From CAVSEK01 sp963726975 (lineage in GTDB: Bacteria > Actinomycetota > Actinomycetes > Mycobacteriales > SCTD01): a DNA stretch of 64,000 bases. The stretch's first letter is position 1. The number at the start of each line of letters is the position of its first letter. Under the pieces are notes generated by a model that saw nothing but the letters and a program-made list of their open reading frames with translations, searched no databases and was not told where the DNA came from. The DNA lies in assembly GCA_963726975.1 (NCBI GenBank), contig CAVSEK010000004.1, positions 310,001 to 374,000 on the forward strand, in the 5' to 3' direction. Shown here in pieces: positions 1 through 10,014 of the stretch. A program made the position numbers and the translations under genes.

Positions 1-150
1 TACTCCGTCGGGGCCGTCGTCTACGCCCGCCAGCGGCCCGACCCGTCGCCGCGGTGGTTCGGCTTCCACGAGGTCTTCCACGCGCTGACGCTGCTGGCCT
101 TCGCCGCGCACTACGTGGCGGTCAGCGCCGCGACCTACCGCTCGGCCTGA
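1..150 (+). CDS. Hemolysin III / PAQR family membrane protein, C-terminal fragment
   Basis: The window opens inside this gene and reading frame 1 stays open to a TGA at 148-150, so about 50 C-terminal residues are visible. The fragment reads as one amphipathic stretch followed by a membrane helix, with the motif GFHEVFHALTLLAFAAHYV. Histidines spaced in this way near the C-terminus are characteristic of the hemolysin III (TrhA, PAQR) family, where they belong to the metal site. Nothing can be said of the start, length or promoter. A strong bidirectional hairpin follows at 171-211. Family assignment rests on the C-terminal motif only. Confidence 0.75.
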   Translation, partial: YSVGAVVYARQRPDPSPRWFGFHEVFHALTLLAFAAHYVAVSAATYRSA

Positions 151-170
151 GCCCGCGCCGGCGTCCGCGC

Positions 171-211
171 GTGGTGGTCCCGCCCGCCCGCTGAGCGGGC
201 GAGACCACCAC
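171..211. terminator. Bidirectional hairpin terminator
   Basis: GTGGTGGTC at 171-179 pairs with GACCACCAC at 203-211, and CGCCCGC at 185-191 pairs with GCGGGCG at 195-201 around a TGA loop. It sits between the convergent hemolysin III gene (+) and the collagen-like gene (-), as expected for a shared terminator. No U-tract is evident, which is usual in high-G+C actinobacteria. Confidence 0.75.
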
Positions 212-218
212 GGACCGG

Positions 219-854
219 TCAGCCCTGGTCGACGCAGACCACCGTCACGTAGACGGAGGTCGTCCCGACGGCCGGGTCGCGCGTCGCCCTCACGGTCCAC
301 GCGGTCGGGTTGTCGCCGACGGACCCGCTCGACAGCGACGGCGAGCTCCAGAAGATGCGGGCCCCCGGGTCGCCGACGTAGCCGCCGCTGATCGCGACCT
401 GCCGGGCCCCGCACACCGCGCGGGCCTCCTTCTCGCCGGACTCGCCGCTGCCCCAGAACATGAGCCGGCCGGAGTTGACCGGCGTGTAGTGCAGCGTGCC
501 GAAGGTGCCCGACGGGCCCCGCGGACCCGTCGCCCCCGCGGCCCCCGGCTCGCCCTGCGGCCCGGCCGCTCCGGTCGCACCGGTCGCACCCGTCGCACCG
601 GTCTCGCCCTGCGGGCCGGCCGGACCCTGCGGGCCGGCGGGACCGGTCTCGCCCTGCGGGCCGGCGGGACCCTGCGGGCCGGCGGGACCGGTCTCGCCCT
701 GCGGGCCGGCGGGACCGGCGGGGCCTTGCGGACCGGCGGGACCGGCGGGACCGGTCCGGGGCTCCCCGGCGGAGGCCCCGCCCGGGGCGGCCACGACGGC
801 GACGGCGGCGCAGACCGGGAGCAGGAGCAGGGCGAGCGGGCGACGAGCAGGCAC
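219..854 (-). CDS. Secreted collagen-like Gly-X-Y repeat protein
   Basis: The 211-residue product has an N-terminal signal-type segment (MPARRPLALLLLPV, then an alanine/valine-rich core ending near ASAG). About 27 uninterrupted Gly-X-Y triplets follow (roughly residues 35-116, rich in GPAGPQ, GET and GAT). A C-terminal globular part of about 95 residues has two cysteines (VCGARQ and VVCVDQG) that could form a disulfide. Bacterial collagen-like proteins of this kind form triple helices outside the cell, often as adhesins or surface fibres. The globular tail may act as the trimerisation or recognition domain, which is inference. I chose the GTG at 854 because GGAGG lies five bases upstream; a GTG at 866 is also possible. 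There is no cell-wall sorting motif or proline hydroxylase nearby. Confidence 0.8.
   Translation of the reverse strand: MPARRPLALLLLPVCAAVAVVAAPGGASAGEPRTGPAGPAGPQGPAGPAGPQGETGPAGPQGPAGPQGETGPAGPQGPAGPQGETGATGATGATGAAGPQGEPGAAGATGPRGPSGTFGTLHYTPVNSGRLMFWGSGESGEKEARAVCGARQVAISGGYVGDPGARIFWSSPSLSSGSVGDNPTAWTVRATRDPAVGTTSVYVTVVCVDQG
507..752 (-). repeat. Tandem repeats encoding Gly-X-Y triplets
   Basis: Degenerate 9- to 27-base direct repeats (variants of GGACCGGCGGG / CTCGCCCTG as read on the + strand) encode the collagen-like domain. The nucleotide repeats are much more alike than codon bias alone requires, which suggests recent slippage. The antisense strand is open across this repeat only because of its composition. 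Confidence 0.85.
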
Positions 855-930
855 GAGGACCTCCACGAGCGGGTCGGCCCCTGTGGCCGACGCCGCAACC
901 TAGGGCGCACCGGGACGAGGTGGGGCACTC

Positions 931-957
931 TCGACCACAGGTCGAGACCGGTAGCGT
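931..957 (+). promoter_or_regulatory. Putative leaderless promoter with palindromic operator
   Basis: A perfect inverted repeat TCGACC-ACA-GGTCGA (931-945) lies just upstream of a -10-like TAGCGT (952-957). The GTG start of the thioesterase gene is six bases further on, so transcription probably begins at the start codon. The palindrome falls in the spacer/-35 zone and could be a repressor site. Confidence 0.5.
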
Positions 958-963
958 CCCGCC

Positions 964-1350
964 GTGCCCACCTGGTCCTCGCCCGTCCGCTACGCCGAGT
1001 GCGACCAGCAGGGCATCGTGTTCAACGCCCACTACCTCACCTGGGCGGACGAGGCCTGCACGGCGTGGTTCGCGCAGCAGGGCGTGCCGTACGACGCGCT
1101 GCTGTCGCGCGGGCTCGACATGCGGGTGAAGGCGAGCGCGCTGGAGTGGTCCGCACCGGCCCGGCACGGCGACACCGTCGAGGCCGACACGTCCTGCGAG
1201 CGGGTCGGGGGCAGCTCCTGGGTCGTGCGCACGGACCTGCGCACCGGCAGCGGGCCCTGCTGCACGGTGCGCACGACGTACGTCATGGTCGACCGCCAGG
1301 GCCGTCCGGTGCGCGTGCCGGACGACCTGCGCGCCACCTGGACGGGCTAG
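964..1350 (+). CDS. Hotdog-fold acyl-CoA thioesterase (YbgC/FadM-like)
   Basis: A 128-residue single-domain hotdog protein, the usual length for the YbgC/FadM/4-hydroxybenzoyl-CoA thioesterase family. Near the N-terminus it has VRYAECDQQGIVFNAHYL, which carries the family's catalytic aspartate (in ECDQQG) and the start of the central helix. These enzymes hydrolyse acyl-CoA or acyl-ACP thioesters in the cytoplasm; the substrate cannot be told from sequence. The GTG at 964 starts exactly where a leaderless transcript would. The stop codon overlaps the stop of the convergent downstream gene by four bases. The gene appears monocistronic. Confidence 0.85.
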   Translation: MPTWSSPVRYAECDQQGIVFNAHYLTWADEACTAWFAQQGVPYDALLSRGLDMRVKASALEWSAPARHGDTVEADTSCERVGGSSWVVRTDLRTGSGPCCTVRTTYVMVDRQGRPVRVPDDLRATWTG

Positions 1351-1925
1351 AGCCCCGGCCCCTTCGCCCGGACCTCGTCGACGGCCGTCATCGCCGAGCG
1401 CAGCTCGGCCAGCCACGCGTCGGCGTGCTCGCCCACCAGCCGCACGCACCACGCGAGCGCCTCGGAGCGGCTCCGTGCGACCCCGGCGGCGAGCAGGGTG
1501 TCGAGCACCTGGCGCTCGGGCTGGCGCAGCCGGGTCATGACCGGCACCGACAGCGTCGTGAACACCTGTCGCGTCCCGCCGGCCTGCGCCCCCCAGGCGA
1601 CCTTGCGGCCGTAGCGGTGCTCGGCCTCCCGGGCGATCGCCATGCGCTCGTCCCGCGTGCTCTCCCGGAAGCGCGCGATGCGCCCCGCCTCGGCCTGCGC
1701 CGTCGCGGCCTCGTCGCCGGCCGCCTCGGGCGCGCCGACCCGGCCGACGACGAGGACCTCGTCGCGGTCGACCGTGACCTCGGGCGCCGTCTCGTACCAG
1801 CCGTCGGGCAGCCGCCCGGCGAACCACCCCCCGATCCCCTCGGCCGAGGGCTGCTCGGCGTCGTCGCCGCGCCCCCGCCCGGCAGCGTCCGGCGGGCCTG
1901 TCCTGGACTGCGTGTCGTGCCGCAC
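1347..1925 (-). CDS. Conserved protein with C-terminal ribbon-helix-helix-like domain
   Basis: 192 residues with no named family I can recognise. The N-terminal part contains a Trp/Tyr-rich segment (GGWFAGRLPDGWYETAPEV) and a short predicted beta strand (DEVLVVGRV). The C-terminal 75 residues (FTTLSVPVMTRLRQPERQVLDTLL, then GVARSRSEALAWCVRLVGEH) resemble a CopG/RHH DNA-binding fold: one beta strand followed by two helices with the SRSEAL turn. I place the start at GTG 1925 because GGGAGG lies five bases upstream; an in-frame start at 1973 is possible. Two perfect 8-base direct repeats lie just upstream (1948-1963), which would fit autoregulation by an RHH protein. Function is otherwise unknown. 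Confidence 0.6.
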   Translation of the reverse strand: MRHDTQSRTGPPDAAGRGRGDDAEQPSAEGIGGWFAGRLPDGWYETAPEVTVDRDEVLVVGRVGAPEAAGDEAATAQAEAGRIARFRESTRDERMAIAREAEHRYGRKVAWGAQAGGTRQVFTTLSVPVMTRLRQPERQVLDTLLAAGVARSRSEALAWCVRLVGEHADAWLAELRSAMTAVDEVRAKGPGL

Positions 1926-1947
1926 CGCTGCCTCCCGTACTGCGTGT

Positions 1948-1963
1948 GTGCTTACGTGCTTAC
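1948..1963. promoter_or_regulatory. Tandem 8-bp repeat, candidate operator
   Basis: GTGCTTAC occurs twice back to back (1948-1955 and 1956-1963), 22-38 bases upstream of the start of the RHH-like gene. RHH repressors commonly bind short tandem repeats in their own promoters, so an autoregulatory operator is plausible but unproven. Confidence 0.4.
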
Positions 1964-1997
1964 AGCGTTGCACGACACGGCAGCCCTGTCGAGCACG

Positions 1998-3947
<1,950 letters not shown>

Positions 3948-3960
3948 GCCCGGTCCCTGC

Positions 3961-3990
3961 CCGCACCGACCCGCACCGACCCGCACCGAC
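3961..3990. repeat. 10-bp tandem repeat, three copies
   Basis: CCGCACCGAC is repeated three times without change between the SMP-30 stop and the DUF255 start. It lies immediately upstream of the DUF255 gene, so copy-number change could affect its leader. No function is evident. Confidence 0.8.
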
Positions 3991-3997
3991 CCGCCGG

Positions 3998-4834
3998 TCA
4001 GGGGCGACCCGCCCGCGGCACGTCCACCCGGGCGACCTCGACGCGGCCTGCGCGCGGCCCGCCCTCGCGCCAGGTGGGCGCCGTGCACACGAACAGCGTG
4101 CGGCCGTCGTCACCGCCGAGCGTGCAGGCGTACGACAGCGAGCCCGACCCGACCGCGACCCGGCCGGCGACCTCGCCGCCCTCGCGCACCCGGAGGACCT
4201 CGGCGGTGCGGGCGGTCGCGAACCACACGCAGCCCTCGGCGTCGAGGCACAGCCCGTCGGGCGCCAGGCCCGGTGTCTCGGCGAAGACCCGCCGCCCCGA
4301 CAGCGCCCCGTCGGGGGCGACGTCGAAGGCCGTGATCCGCGCGCCCCACGTCTCGGCCACGACGAGGGTGCGGCCGTCGTCGGTCAGCGCCATGCCGTTG
4401 GGGAAGAGCAGGTCCTGCGCCGCCGCGTGCGCACTGCCGTCGGGCTCCACGCGCACCAGCGCGGTCGGCACGGCCGGGCCACCGCCGGCCAGGTCGAAGC
4501 CGAAGCTGCTCACCCAGGCGCCGCCACCGCCGTCGACGAGGAGGTCGTTCGCCCGCACCCGGGTCAGGTCGGTGAGGTCGGCCCGCACCTCGGGTCCGTC
4601 CGGACCGACCTCGAGCAGCGCCCGACGGGTCATCGCGACGACGAGCAGGCGGCCGTCCGGCGCCCAGCCCAGGCCCGACGGGGAGTCGTCGAGCTCGAGC
4701 ACCGTCTCGGCCGCCCCGTCGAGACCGACGGCGCGCACGCACCGGTCGTGGAAGTCGGAGCACCACAGCCGGCCGTCGTGCCAGCGCGGTGCCTCCGGGA
4801 AGCCCAGGTCCTCGACGAGCGGCTCGGTGATCAT
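3998..4834 (-). CDS. SMP-30/gluconolactonase-like beta-propeller protein
   Basis: 278 residues of SMP-30/gluconolactonase/LRE type. Visible hallmarks are the metal-binding glutamate near the N-terminus (LGFPEAPRWHDGRLWCSD), RANDLLVDGGGGAWV (conserved Asn/Asp) and DGLCLDAEGCVWFA (conserved Asp). The family forms a six-bladed propeller with one divalent cation and hydrolyses sugar lactones or organophosphates. The substrate here is unknown. The start is ATG 4834. The gene is followed closely by the DUF255 gene on the same strand, so the two may be co-transcribed. Confidence 0.88.
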   Translation of the reverse strand: MITEPLVEDLGFPEAPRWHDGRLWCSDFHDRCVRAVGLDGAAETVLELDDSPSGLGWAPDGRLLVVAMTRRALLEVGPDGPEVRADLTDLTRVRANDLLVDGGGGAWVSSFGFDLAGGGPAVPTALVRVEPDGSAHAAAQDLLFPNGMALTDDGRTLVVAETWGARITAFDVAPDGALSGRRVFAETPGLAPDGLCLDAEGCVWFATARTAEVLRVREGGEVAGRVAVGSGSLSYACTLGGDDGRTLFVCTAPTWREGGPRAGRVEVARVDVPRAGRP

Positions 4835-4895
4835 GGACGGAGGGTAGGCCTCCCGGCGAGACGCCGTCCGGCGGCGGGGACGGCCCGCTGCGCCG

Positions 4896-5675
4896 TCAGC
4901 CCGCACGCACGCCGGCGAGCACCGGCACCGACGTCGGCACGTCGTCGAGGATGAGCGCATCGGCGCCGGCGGCGGCGAGCAGCCGGGCCTGCTCGGGCCG
5001 CGGGCACCACGCCGCGAGCTGCAGCCCGGCGGCGTGGAGCAGCTCCAGCACGTGGTCCACGGGCCGCACGCCGCCCTCGGGGGGGACCGGCGGCCACAGC
5101 GAGTCGACGTTGAGCACGAGCACCTGCACGTCCAGGTGCGCCGCGGCGGCGACCGCGTGCTCGACCGGGAAGCCGTGCCAGGTGAGCAGCCCGAGCGGGA
5201 CGCCCGGCGCCCGCTCGCCCAGCAGCGCCAGGGCTCCCGGGTCGAACGACGTGACCCACAGCGGGCGGCGGGCGTGCTCGCGGGCGACGACCGGGGCCAG
5301 CAGCGCGGCCGTCGTCGCCCCGCCGGGCCGCCCGGCGTCCTCCATCGCGGTCTTCAGGTCGAAGGACACGCCGGCGCCCGGGGGCAGCGCGGCCAGCAGG
5401 TCCTGCAGCAGCAGCGTTCCCCGCGCCACCGCGTCGTCCGCCGGCAGGTCGACCACGAACGTGCCGTCGGCGTACGCCGCGTCGTGGGCCACGACGAGCG
5501 CGTCGTCGCCGGTGCGGCGCACGTCGACCTCGACCCAGCCCACGCCGCACTCCAGCGCCCGCAGGAACGACGGCAGGGTGTTCTGCTCCAGCCCGTCCAC
5601 GACTCCCTTGCCGAGACCGCGGTGCCCGATGAGCAGCGGGCCGTCGAGCAGCGGGCAGGCGGTGCGTCCGGCCAC
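4896..5675 (-). CDS. Glycerophosphodiester phosphodiesterase
   Basis: 259 residues, a full GDPD domain. LLIGHRGLGKGVVDGLEQNTLPSF contains the catalytic HRG and the Asn/Glu-rich ENT-type motif (QNT here). VGWVEVDVRRTGDDALVVAHD supplies the metal-binding ExD and second catalytic His. Such enzymes release glycerol-3-phosphate from deacylated phospholipids. No signal peptide is visible, so a cytoplasmic location is likely. The GTG at 5675 gives the shortest N-terminus compatible with the fold. The MFS gene upstream on the same strand ends 71 bases away. Confidence 0.88.
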   Translation of the reverse strand: MAGRTACPLLDGPLLIGHRGLGKGVVDGLEQNTLPSFLRALECGVGWVEVDVRRTGDDALVVAHDAAYADGTFVVDLPADDAVARGTLLLQDLLAALPPGAGVSFDLKTAMEDAGRPGGATTAALLAPVVAREHARRPLWVTSFDPGALALLGERAPGVPLGLLTWHGFPVEHAVAAAAHLDVQVLVLNVDSLWPPVPPEGGVRPVDHVLELLHAAGLQLAAWCPRPEQARLLAAAGADALILDDVPTSVPVLAGVRAG

Positions 5676-5746
5676 GGGGACTCCCGGGGGTGGGGACCTC
5701 GACGCTAGCCCTGCCGGTGGTGGTCCGGGCGCGGCGCGCCGCGCCG

Positions 5747-6970
5747 CTACCCGACGGGCGGCACCGGCACCATCACCGGTCGGGCGCCGTAGCGGGTCCG
5801 GCCCACGACCGCGGCGACGCCGAACACGAGGACGAGCCCGGCACCGACGCCGAACAGCGGGGCCCAGCGGTCCGTGTCGGCGAGCGGCGCGAGCACGGCC
5901 GTCACGGCGCCGCTGCCGACGAACAGCGCACCGGCGAACAGCGACACCATGCTCGCGCGGGCGTGCGGCACCGCGTCCGTCGCCCACGTCTGCATGGTCG
6001 AGTGCATCCCCGCCCACGCCGCGCCGACGAGCAGGGCGCCGCCGCCGACGACCCAGCCCGACCGGCTCGCCGCGATCGCCAGGTAGGACACCGCCAGCCC
6101 CGCCGCGCCGAGCCCCAGGAAGACCTGCGGCAGCACCCGCGCAGCCGTGCGCTTGACCACCCGCGAGGCCAGGAACAGCCCGACGCCGTAGAGCGCGACG
6201 ACCAGGCCGGCCGAGGTCGGCGAGAAGCCGCGGCTCTCCAGCGCCGGCGCGAAGTAGGTGATCAGGCCGAGCAGCGCCGCGCCCTCGACGAGCGCGAGGG
6301 CCAGGACGAGCCGCCCCCAGCCGGAGCGCAGCACCGCGGGCACGCCTCCGGCCGGGCCGGGGTGCCGGGCGGGCTCGGGGAGCCGCCGGAAGACCACGCT
6401 CAGCACGGCAGCAGCCACCCCCGGCACGAGGAACGCGGCGCGCCACGAGACCGCACCGGCGAGCAGGCCGCCCAGCCCGATGGCGACGGTGATGCCGAAG
6501 GCGGTCGCCGCGTTGAGGTCGGTGAGCGTGCGCTGCCGCCGCTCGATCGGCACGGCGTCGCCCACCCACACCAGGCCCGCCGGCACGACCGCCGCCATGC
6601 ACGCCCCGGTCGCCGCACGGGCCGCGACGAGCACCGACAGGCCGGGGGAGGCCGCGGACACCAGCGCGCCGACGGCCGCGAGGGCGAGCGCCACGCGGAC
6701 CGTGCGCACCCGGCCGAAGCGGTCGGAGGCCAGGCCCCACAGCGGTTGGCTGAGCCCGTAGCAGAGGAAGTAGGCGCTCGCGACGGCGGACGCGGCGGCC
6801 AGGTCGCGCCCCAGGTCCTGGGCCAGGCTCACCAGCAGCGCGCCGACGGCGAAGCGGTCGAAGGTGCTCGTGACGGACGCGCCCTGCAGGAGCCGCACCG
6901 CGGCGCGCTCCTGGGCCGGCGTCAGGGTCGGGGTCGAGGTCAGGGCCGGGCCAGGTGCGCGCAGGGACAC
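5747..6970 (-). CDS. MFS transporter, drug-efflux type
   Basis: 407 residues with about 12 hydrophobic helices. The loop between helices 2 and 3 reads LWGLASDRFGRVRTVRV, the classical MFS GxxxDRxGRR-type signature, and WVGDAVPIERRQRTL is a second MFS loop. This points to a proton-coupled exporter of the DHA1 type with unknown substrate. It is divergent from a MarR regulator with 68 bases between the starts, a common arrangement in which the MarR protein represses both genes. The GTG at 6970 gives a short cytoplasmic N-terminus. Confidence 0.88.
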   Translation of the reverse strand: MSLRAPGPALTSTPTLTPAQERAAVRLLQGASVTSTFDRFAVGALLVSLAQDLGRDLAAASAVASAYFLCYGLSQPLWGLASDRFGRVRTVRVALALAAVGALVSAASPGLSVLVAARAATGACMAAVVPAGLVWVGDAVPIERRQRTLTDLNAATAFGITVAIGLGGLLAGAVSWRAAFLVPGVAAAVLSVVFRRLPEPARHPGPAGGVPAVLRSGWGRLVLALALVEGAALLGLITYFAPALESRGFSPTSAGLVVALYGVGLFLASRVVKRTAARVLPQVFLGLGAAGLAVSYLAIAASRSGWVVGGGALLVGAAWAGMHSTMQTWATDAVPHARASMVSLFAGALFVGSGAVTAVLAPLADTDRWAPLFGVGAGLVLVFGVAAVVGRTRYGARPVMVPVPPVG

Positions 6971-7025
6971 GACCCATCCTCCCCGGGTCCCCGACGGGTC
7001 GCCGCACCGGGCTCGGCCGGCCCGC

Positions 7026-7031
7026 TACGGT
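7026..7031 (+). promoter_or_regulatory. Leaderless -10 element of the MarR gene
   Basis: TACGGT lies seven bases before the ATG at 7039, the spacing expected when transcription starts at the initiation codon. No Shine-Dalgarno sequence is present, which supports leaderless expression. Confidence 0.5.
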
Positions 7032-7038
7032 CGTGACC

Positions 7039-7500
7039 ATGGACGACCCGGGCCCCGACGCACCGCAGGACGCCGGCCCCGAGGAGGTCGCCGCGCTGGA
7101 GCGGGAGCTGTCGGTGCTGCTGCGGCGGGCCCGGGCGTTCTCCGGCGAGCTGGCCCGCACGGTGCACCCCGATCTCGAGGCGGCGGCGTACGGCCTGCTC
7201 ATGCACGTGGTGGACGCCGGTGCCCGCGCCACCGACCTCGCCGACTACTTCGGGATCGACAAGAGCACGGTCAGCCGGCAGGTCCGCCTGCTCGAGCAGC
7301 TGGGCCTGCTGCGGCGCGAGCCCGACCCGTCCGACGCGCGGGTGCTGCAGCTCGTCGCGACCGAGAAGGGTCGAGAGCGCCTCGAGGCGGCCCGCGAAGC
7401 GCGCCGGCAGCGCGTCGGGGAGCGGCTGGGCGGGTGGACCGCCGACGACGTGAGCCGGCTGGCTGCCCTGCTCGCGCGCTACAACCGCGCCGGGGGCTGA
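7039..7500 (+). CDS. MarR-family transcriptional regulator
   Basis: 153 residues with a central winged helix-turn-helix: ATDLADYFGIDKSTVSRQVRLLEQLGLLRREPDPSDAR is the recognition helix and wing typical of MarR. Flanking helices at both ends would form the dimer interface. The divergent MFS gene is the likely target. The intergenic space holds imperfect inverted GACCC/GGGTC elements but no unequivocal MarR box. A strong shared hairpin terminator follows at 7524-7560. Confidence 0.9.
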   Translation: MDDPGPDAPQDAGPEEVAALERELSVLLRRARAFSGELARTVHPDLEAAAYGLLMHVVDAGARATDLADYFGIDKSTVSRQVRLLEQLGLLRREPDPSDARVLQLVATEKGRERLEAAREARRQRVGERLGGWTADDVSRLAALLARYNRAGG

Positions 7501-7523
7501 GCGCCTCCGGCCCCGGACGCCGC

Positions 7524-7560
7524 AGCGCCCCCTCCCGGCGTCGTCGCGGGAGGGGGCGCT
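7524..7560. terminator. Bidirectional hairpin terminator
   Basis: A perfect 14-bp stem: AGCGCCCCCTCCCG (7524-7537) pairs with CGGGAGGGGGCGCT (7547-7560). It lies between the convergent marR-type gene (+) and the liv-type operon end (-). Confidence 0.9.
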
Positions 7561-7573
7561 GAGCGCGGGAGGG

Positions 7574-8821
7574 CTAGCCCAGGCCGTCCACGTCGGGCGA
7601 GCTCACCGGCTGCGTGAGGGCCTTGGCCCCACCCGGCACGTCGGCCGGCTGCAGGATGAAGCTCTGCTTGCTGGGGCTGGCGTTGCCCTTGCTGAAGTCC
7701 AGCGGCACGACGAGCCCGCCGGTGTCGACGTTGGTGAGCGACGTCTTGGCCTTGAGCACGCCCTCGCGGGTGAGGTCACCGCTCTCGCAGGCCTTGTCGA
7801 GGACCTCCTTCATGACCTCGCCGGACCCGGTGCCGAAGATGACGCCGAGGCTCGGGACCGCGCTGGGGTACTTGGCCTTGTAGCGGTTGAGCAGGTCGGT
7901 GTTCTTGTCGAACGTGTTGACCGGGCTCGCGACGAGCAGGTTGGCCTTGAGGGCCGCCGCCGCCGGGCCGGCCAGCAGCGCCGGGCTGAAGACCGGGTTG
8001 TTGCCGATGATGGGCACGTTGAGGCCCTGCGCGGCGGCGACGCCCGCCGCGGAGGCGGTCTGCCCGGGGGCGACCGTGAGCGCGATGGCGTTGACGCCCG
8101 CGGCCTTGAACTGCGTGATCTGGGCGGACATGTCGGTGTCGCTCGACTTGATCTTCGACTCGAGGACCGTCATGCCGTGCTTGCTGGCGAAGTACTTCGA
8201 GCCGGCCAGGCCGTTGGCGCCGTACTCGCCCTCGAAGTAGATGTGGCCGATCTTGTCGCCCTGCTTGATCTTGCCCTGCTCGAGGGCGTAGTTCAGGCCG
8301 TTGACCATCTCGACGTCGTAGGTCGCGCCGGTGACGGCGTTGCCGGGCGGCACGGTGAGGTTGCGGGCCCACGCCGACGGGATGTTGACGATCTTGTCGG
8401 CGGTGTAGGCCTGCTCGAGCGCGGTGTTGATCGGCGAGCCGATCGTCTGCTGCATCGCCAGGACGTCGTTCTTGATGCCCGAGTACAGCTGCACGCCCTG
8501 CTGCGGCACGTAGCCGGTGTCCTTGACGTTGAGCTTGACCTGGTACTTGCCGCAGACGCCGCCCTTGGCGTTCTGCTCCTCCCAGTACAGGGTCTGGGCG
8601 TTGGTGATGTCGGCACCGAGCGCGGCGAACACGCCGGTGAGGTCGGTCAGGACACCGAGGTTGATGGTGGTGCCGGTGACCCCGGTGCCGGTCTTCACCC
8701 CACCGCCGCCCGAGGAGCTGCCGCTGCTCGCCGTGCTGTCGTTGGCCTTCGTGCTGCAGCCGGTGGCTGCGGCAAGGAGGGCGGCGGCGAGCAGGACGCC
8801 CGTGCGCTTGCCGTGCTTCAT
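7574..8821 (-). CDS. ABC transporter substrate-binding lipoprotein (LivJ-like)
   Basis: 415 residues. The N-terminus carries a lipobox (LLAAATGCS, Cys at about residue 22) and a Ser/Gly-rich linker, followed by a periplasmic-binding fold type I domain (GTTINLGVLTDLTGVFAALGAD). It would be anchored on the outer face of the membrane and deliver a branched-chain amino acid, amide or related ligand. LivJ-like proteins have broad specificities and the ligand is not deducible. It is the last gene of the operon, and its ATG overlaps the livM stop (ATGA). A strong terminator follows. Confidence 0.9.
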   Translation of the reverse strand: MKHGKRTGVLLAAALLAAATGCSTKANDSTASSGSSSGGGGVKTGTGVTGTTINLGVLTDLTGVFAALGADITNAQTLYWEEQNAKGGVCGKYQVKLNVKDTGYVPQQGVQLYSGIKNDVLAMQQTIGSPINTALEQAYTADKIVNIPSAWARNLTVPPGNAVTGATYDVEMVNGLNYALEQGKIKQGDKIGHIYFEGEYGANGLAGSKYFASKHGMTVLESKIKSSDTDMSAQITQFKAAGVNAIALTVAPGQTASAAGVAAAQGLNVPIIGNNPVFSPALLAGPAAAALKANLLVASPVNTFDKNTDLLNRYKAKYPSAVPSLGVIFGTGSGEVMKEVLDKACESGDLTREGVLKAKTSLTNVDTGGLVVPLDFSKGNASPSKQSFILQPADVPGGAKALTQPVSSPDVDGLG

Positions 8822-10014
8822 GCGGTGCTCCCTTGTGCTGGTGTGGGTGAGGGGGTGGGTCCAGGGGGGGCCGACCGGCGCTTCGGGCGGCGGCGGGCCA
8901 GACCGGCGAGGCCGGCCGGCTCGAAGATGACGACGAAGATGATGGCGAGGCCGTAGAGGAAGCGCGCGGCCTGCCCGGCGTTGACGCCGCCCTGCCCGGG
9001 CTCGGAGACGAAGGGCAGGGCGCCGGCGTACTGCTGGAAGACCAGCGGCAGTGCCGAGACGAAGACGGCGCCGAGCACCGCACCGCCGACGGAGCCGAGG
9101 CCGCCGAGCACGATCATCGCCAGGTAGAGGACCGACAGGTCCAGGCCGAACGACTCGGGCGCGATCGAGCCGATCGACAGCGCGTAGAGCACTCCGGCCA
9201 GGCCGGCGTACATCGACGAGACGAGGAAGACCCGCGCCTTGTAGCCCTGGACGTTGACGCCCATGACCGCCGCGGCGACCTCGCTGTCGCGCAGCGTCTG
9301 CAGCGCACGGCCGGACCGGCTGCGCAGCAGGTTGCGGGCGAACAGGTAGGCCCCGAGCGCCATGACCAGCCCGAGGTACCAGAGCCGCTCGACCTCGCCG
9401 AACGGCACGTTGAGCACGTACAGGTCCGGGTCGGAGTCGGCGAACGTGAAGCCGAACAGCGAGAAGCGCGGTGCGGTGCGGCCGTTGAACCCGCCGGTCA
9501 CCGGGGTGACGGTGTTGAGCAGGTGCTGGCCGATGAAGACCAGGCCGAGCGAGGCGACACCCAGGTAGATGCCGCGCAGCCGCGCGGCGATCGGGCTGAA
9601 CAGCAGGCCCGCCAGGCCGGCGACGAGCACGCCCAGCACCATGCCGACGAGCGGCGGCAGCTCCAGGCCGTCGATCTTGGTGGCCGTGCCGCCCGGGGCG
9701 CCCGACACGTAGACGTAGGTGACGGCCCCGACGGCCAGGAAGAAGGCGTGCGCCAGGGACAGCTGCCCGGTCGTGCCGACGAGCAGGTTGAGGCCGAGCG
9801 CCCCGACGATGGCCGCCGAGCAGGCGAAGCCGGTGCGCAGCCAGAACTCGTCGACGTAGAGCGGGAGCGCCAGGAGCACGACGAGCAGGACGAGCAGCGC
9901 GATGCCCTTGACGATCCCGACACCGGTCGGGCGGCGCCGGCCCGACGGGTCGGTGACGGGCTCCGCTCCCCGGCTCGTCGCCGGACCGGCCGTGCTGGTG
10001 GTGGTGTCAGACAC
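8818..10014 (-). CDS. Branched-chain amino-acid-type ABC permease (LivM-like)
   Basis: 398 residues, LivM family, with about ten hydrophobic helices. It contains the permease signatures LGLNLLVGTTGQLSLAHAFF and VFIGQHLLNT and the EAA-like cytoplasmic loop SGRALQTLRDSEVAAAVMGV. It forms the membrane channel together with LivH. The start GTG 10014 overlaps the livH stop by eight bases. The cytoplasmic C-terminal tail (RRRPKRRSAPP) is unusually basic and proline-rich. Confidence 0.9.
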   Translation of the reverse strand: MSDTTTSTAGPATSRGAEPVTDPSGRRRPTGVGIVKGIALLVLLVVLLALPLYVDEFWLRTGFACSAAIVGALGLNLLVGTTGQLSLAHAFFLAVGAVTYVYVSGAPGGTATKIDGLELPPLVGMVLGVLVAGLAGLLFSPIAARLRGIYLGVASLGLVFIGQHLLNTVTPVTGGFNGRTAPRFSLFGFTFADSDPDLYVLNVPFGEVERLWYLGLVMALGAYLFARNLLRSRSGRALQTLRDSEVAAAVMGVNVQGYKARVFLVSSMYAGLAGVLYALSIGSIAPESFGLDLSVLYLAMIVLGGLGSVGGAVLGAVFVSALPLVFQQYAGALPFVSEPGQGGVNAGQAARFLYGLAIIFVVIFEPAGLAGLARRRPKRRSAPPGPTPSPTPAQGSTA

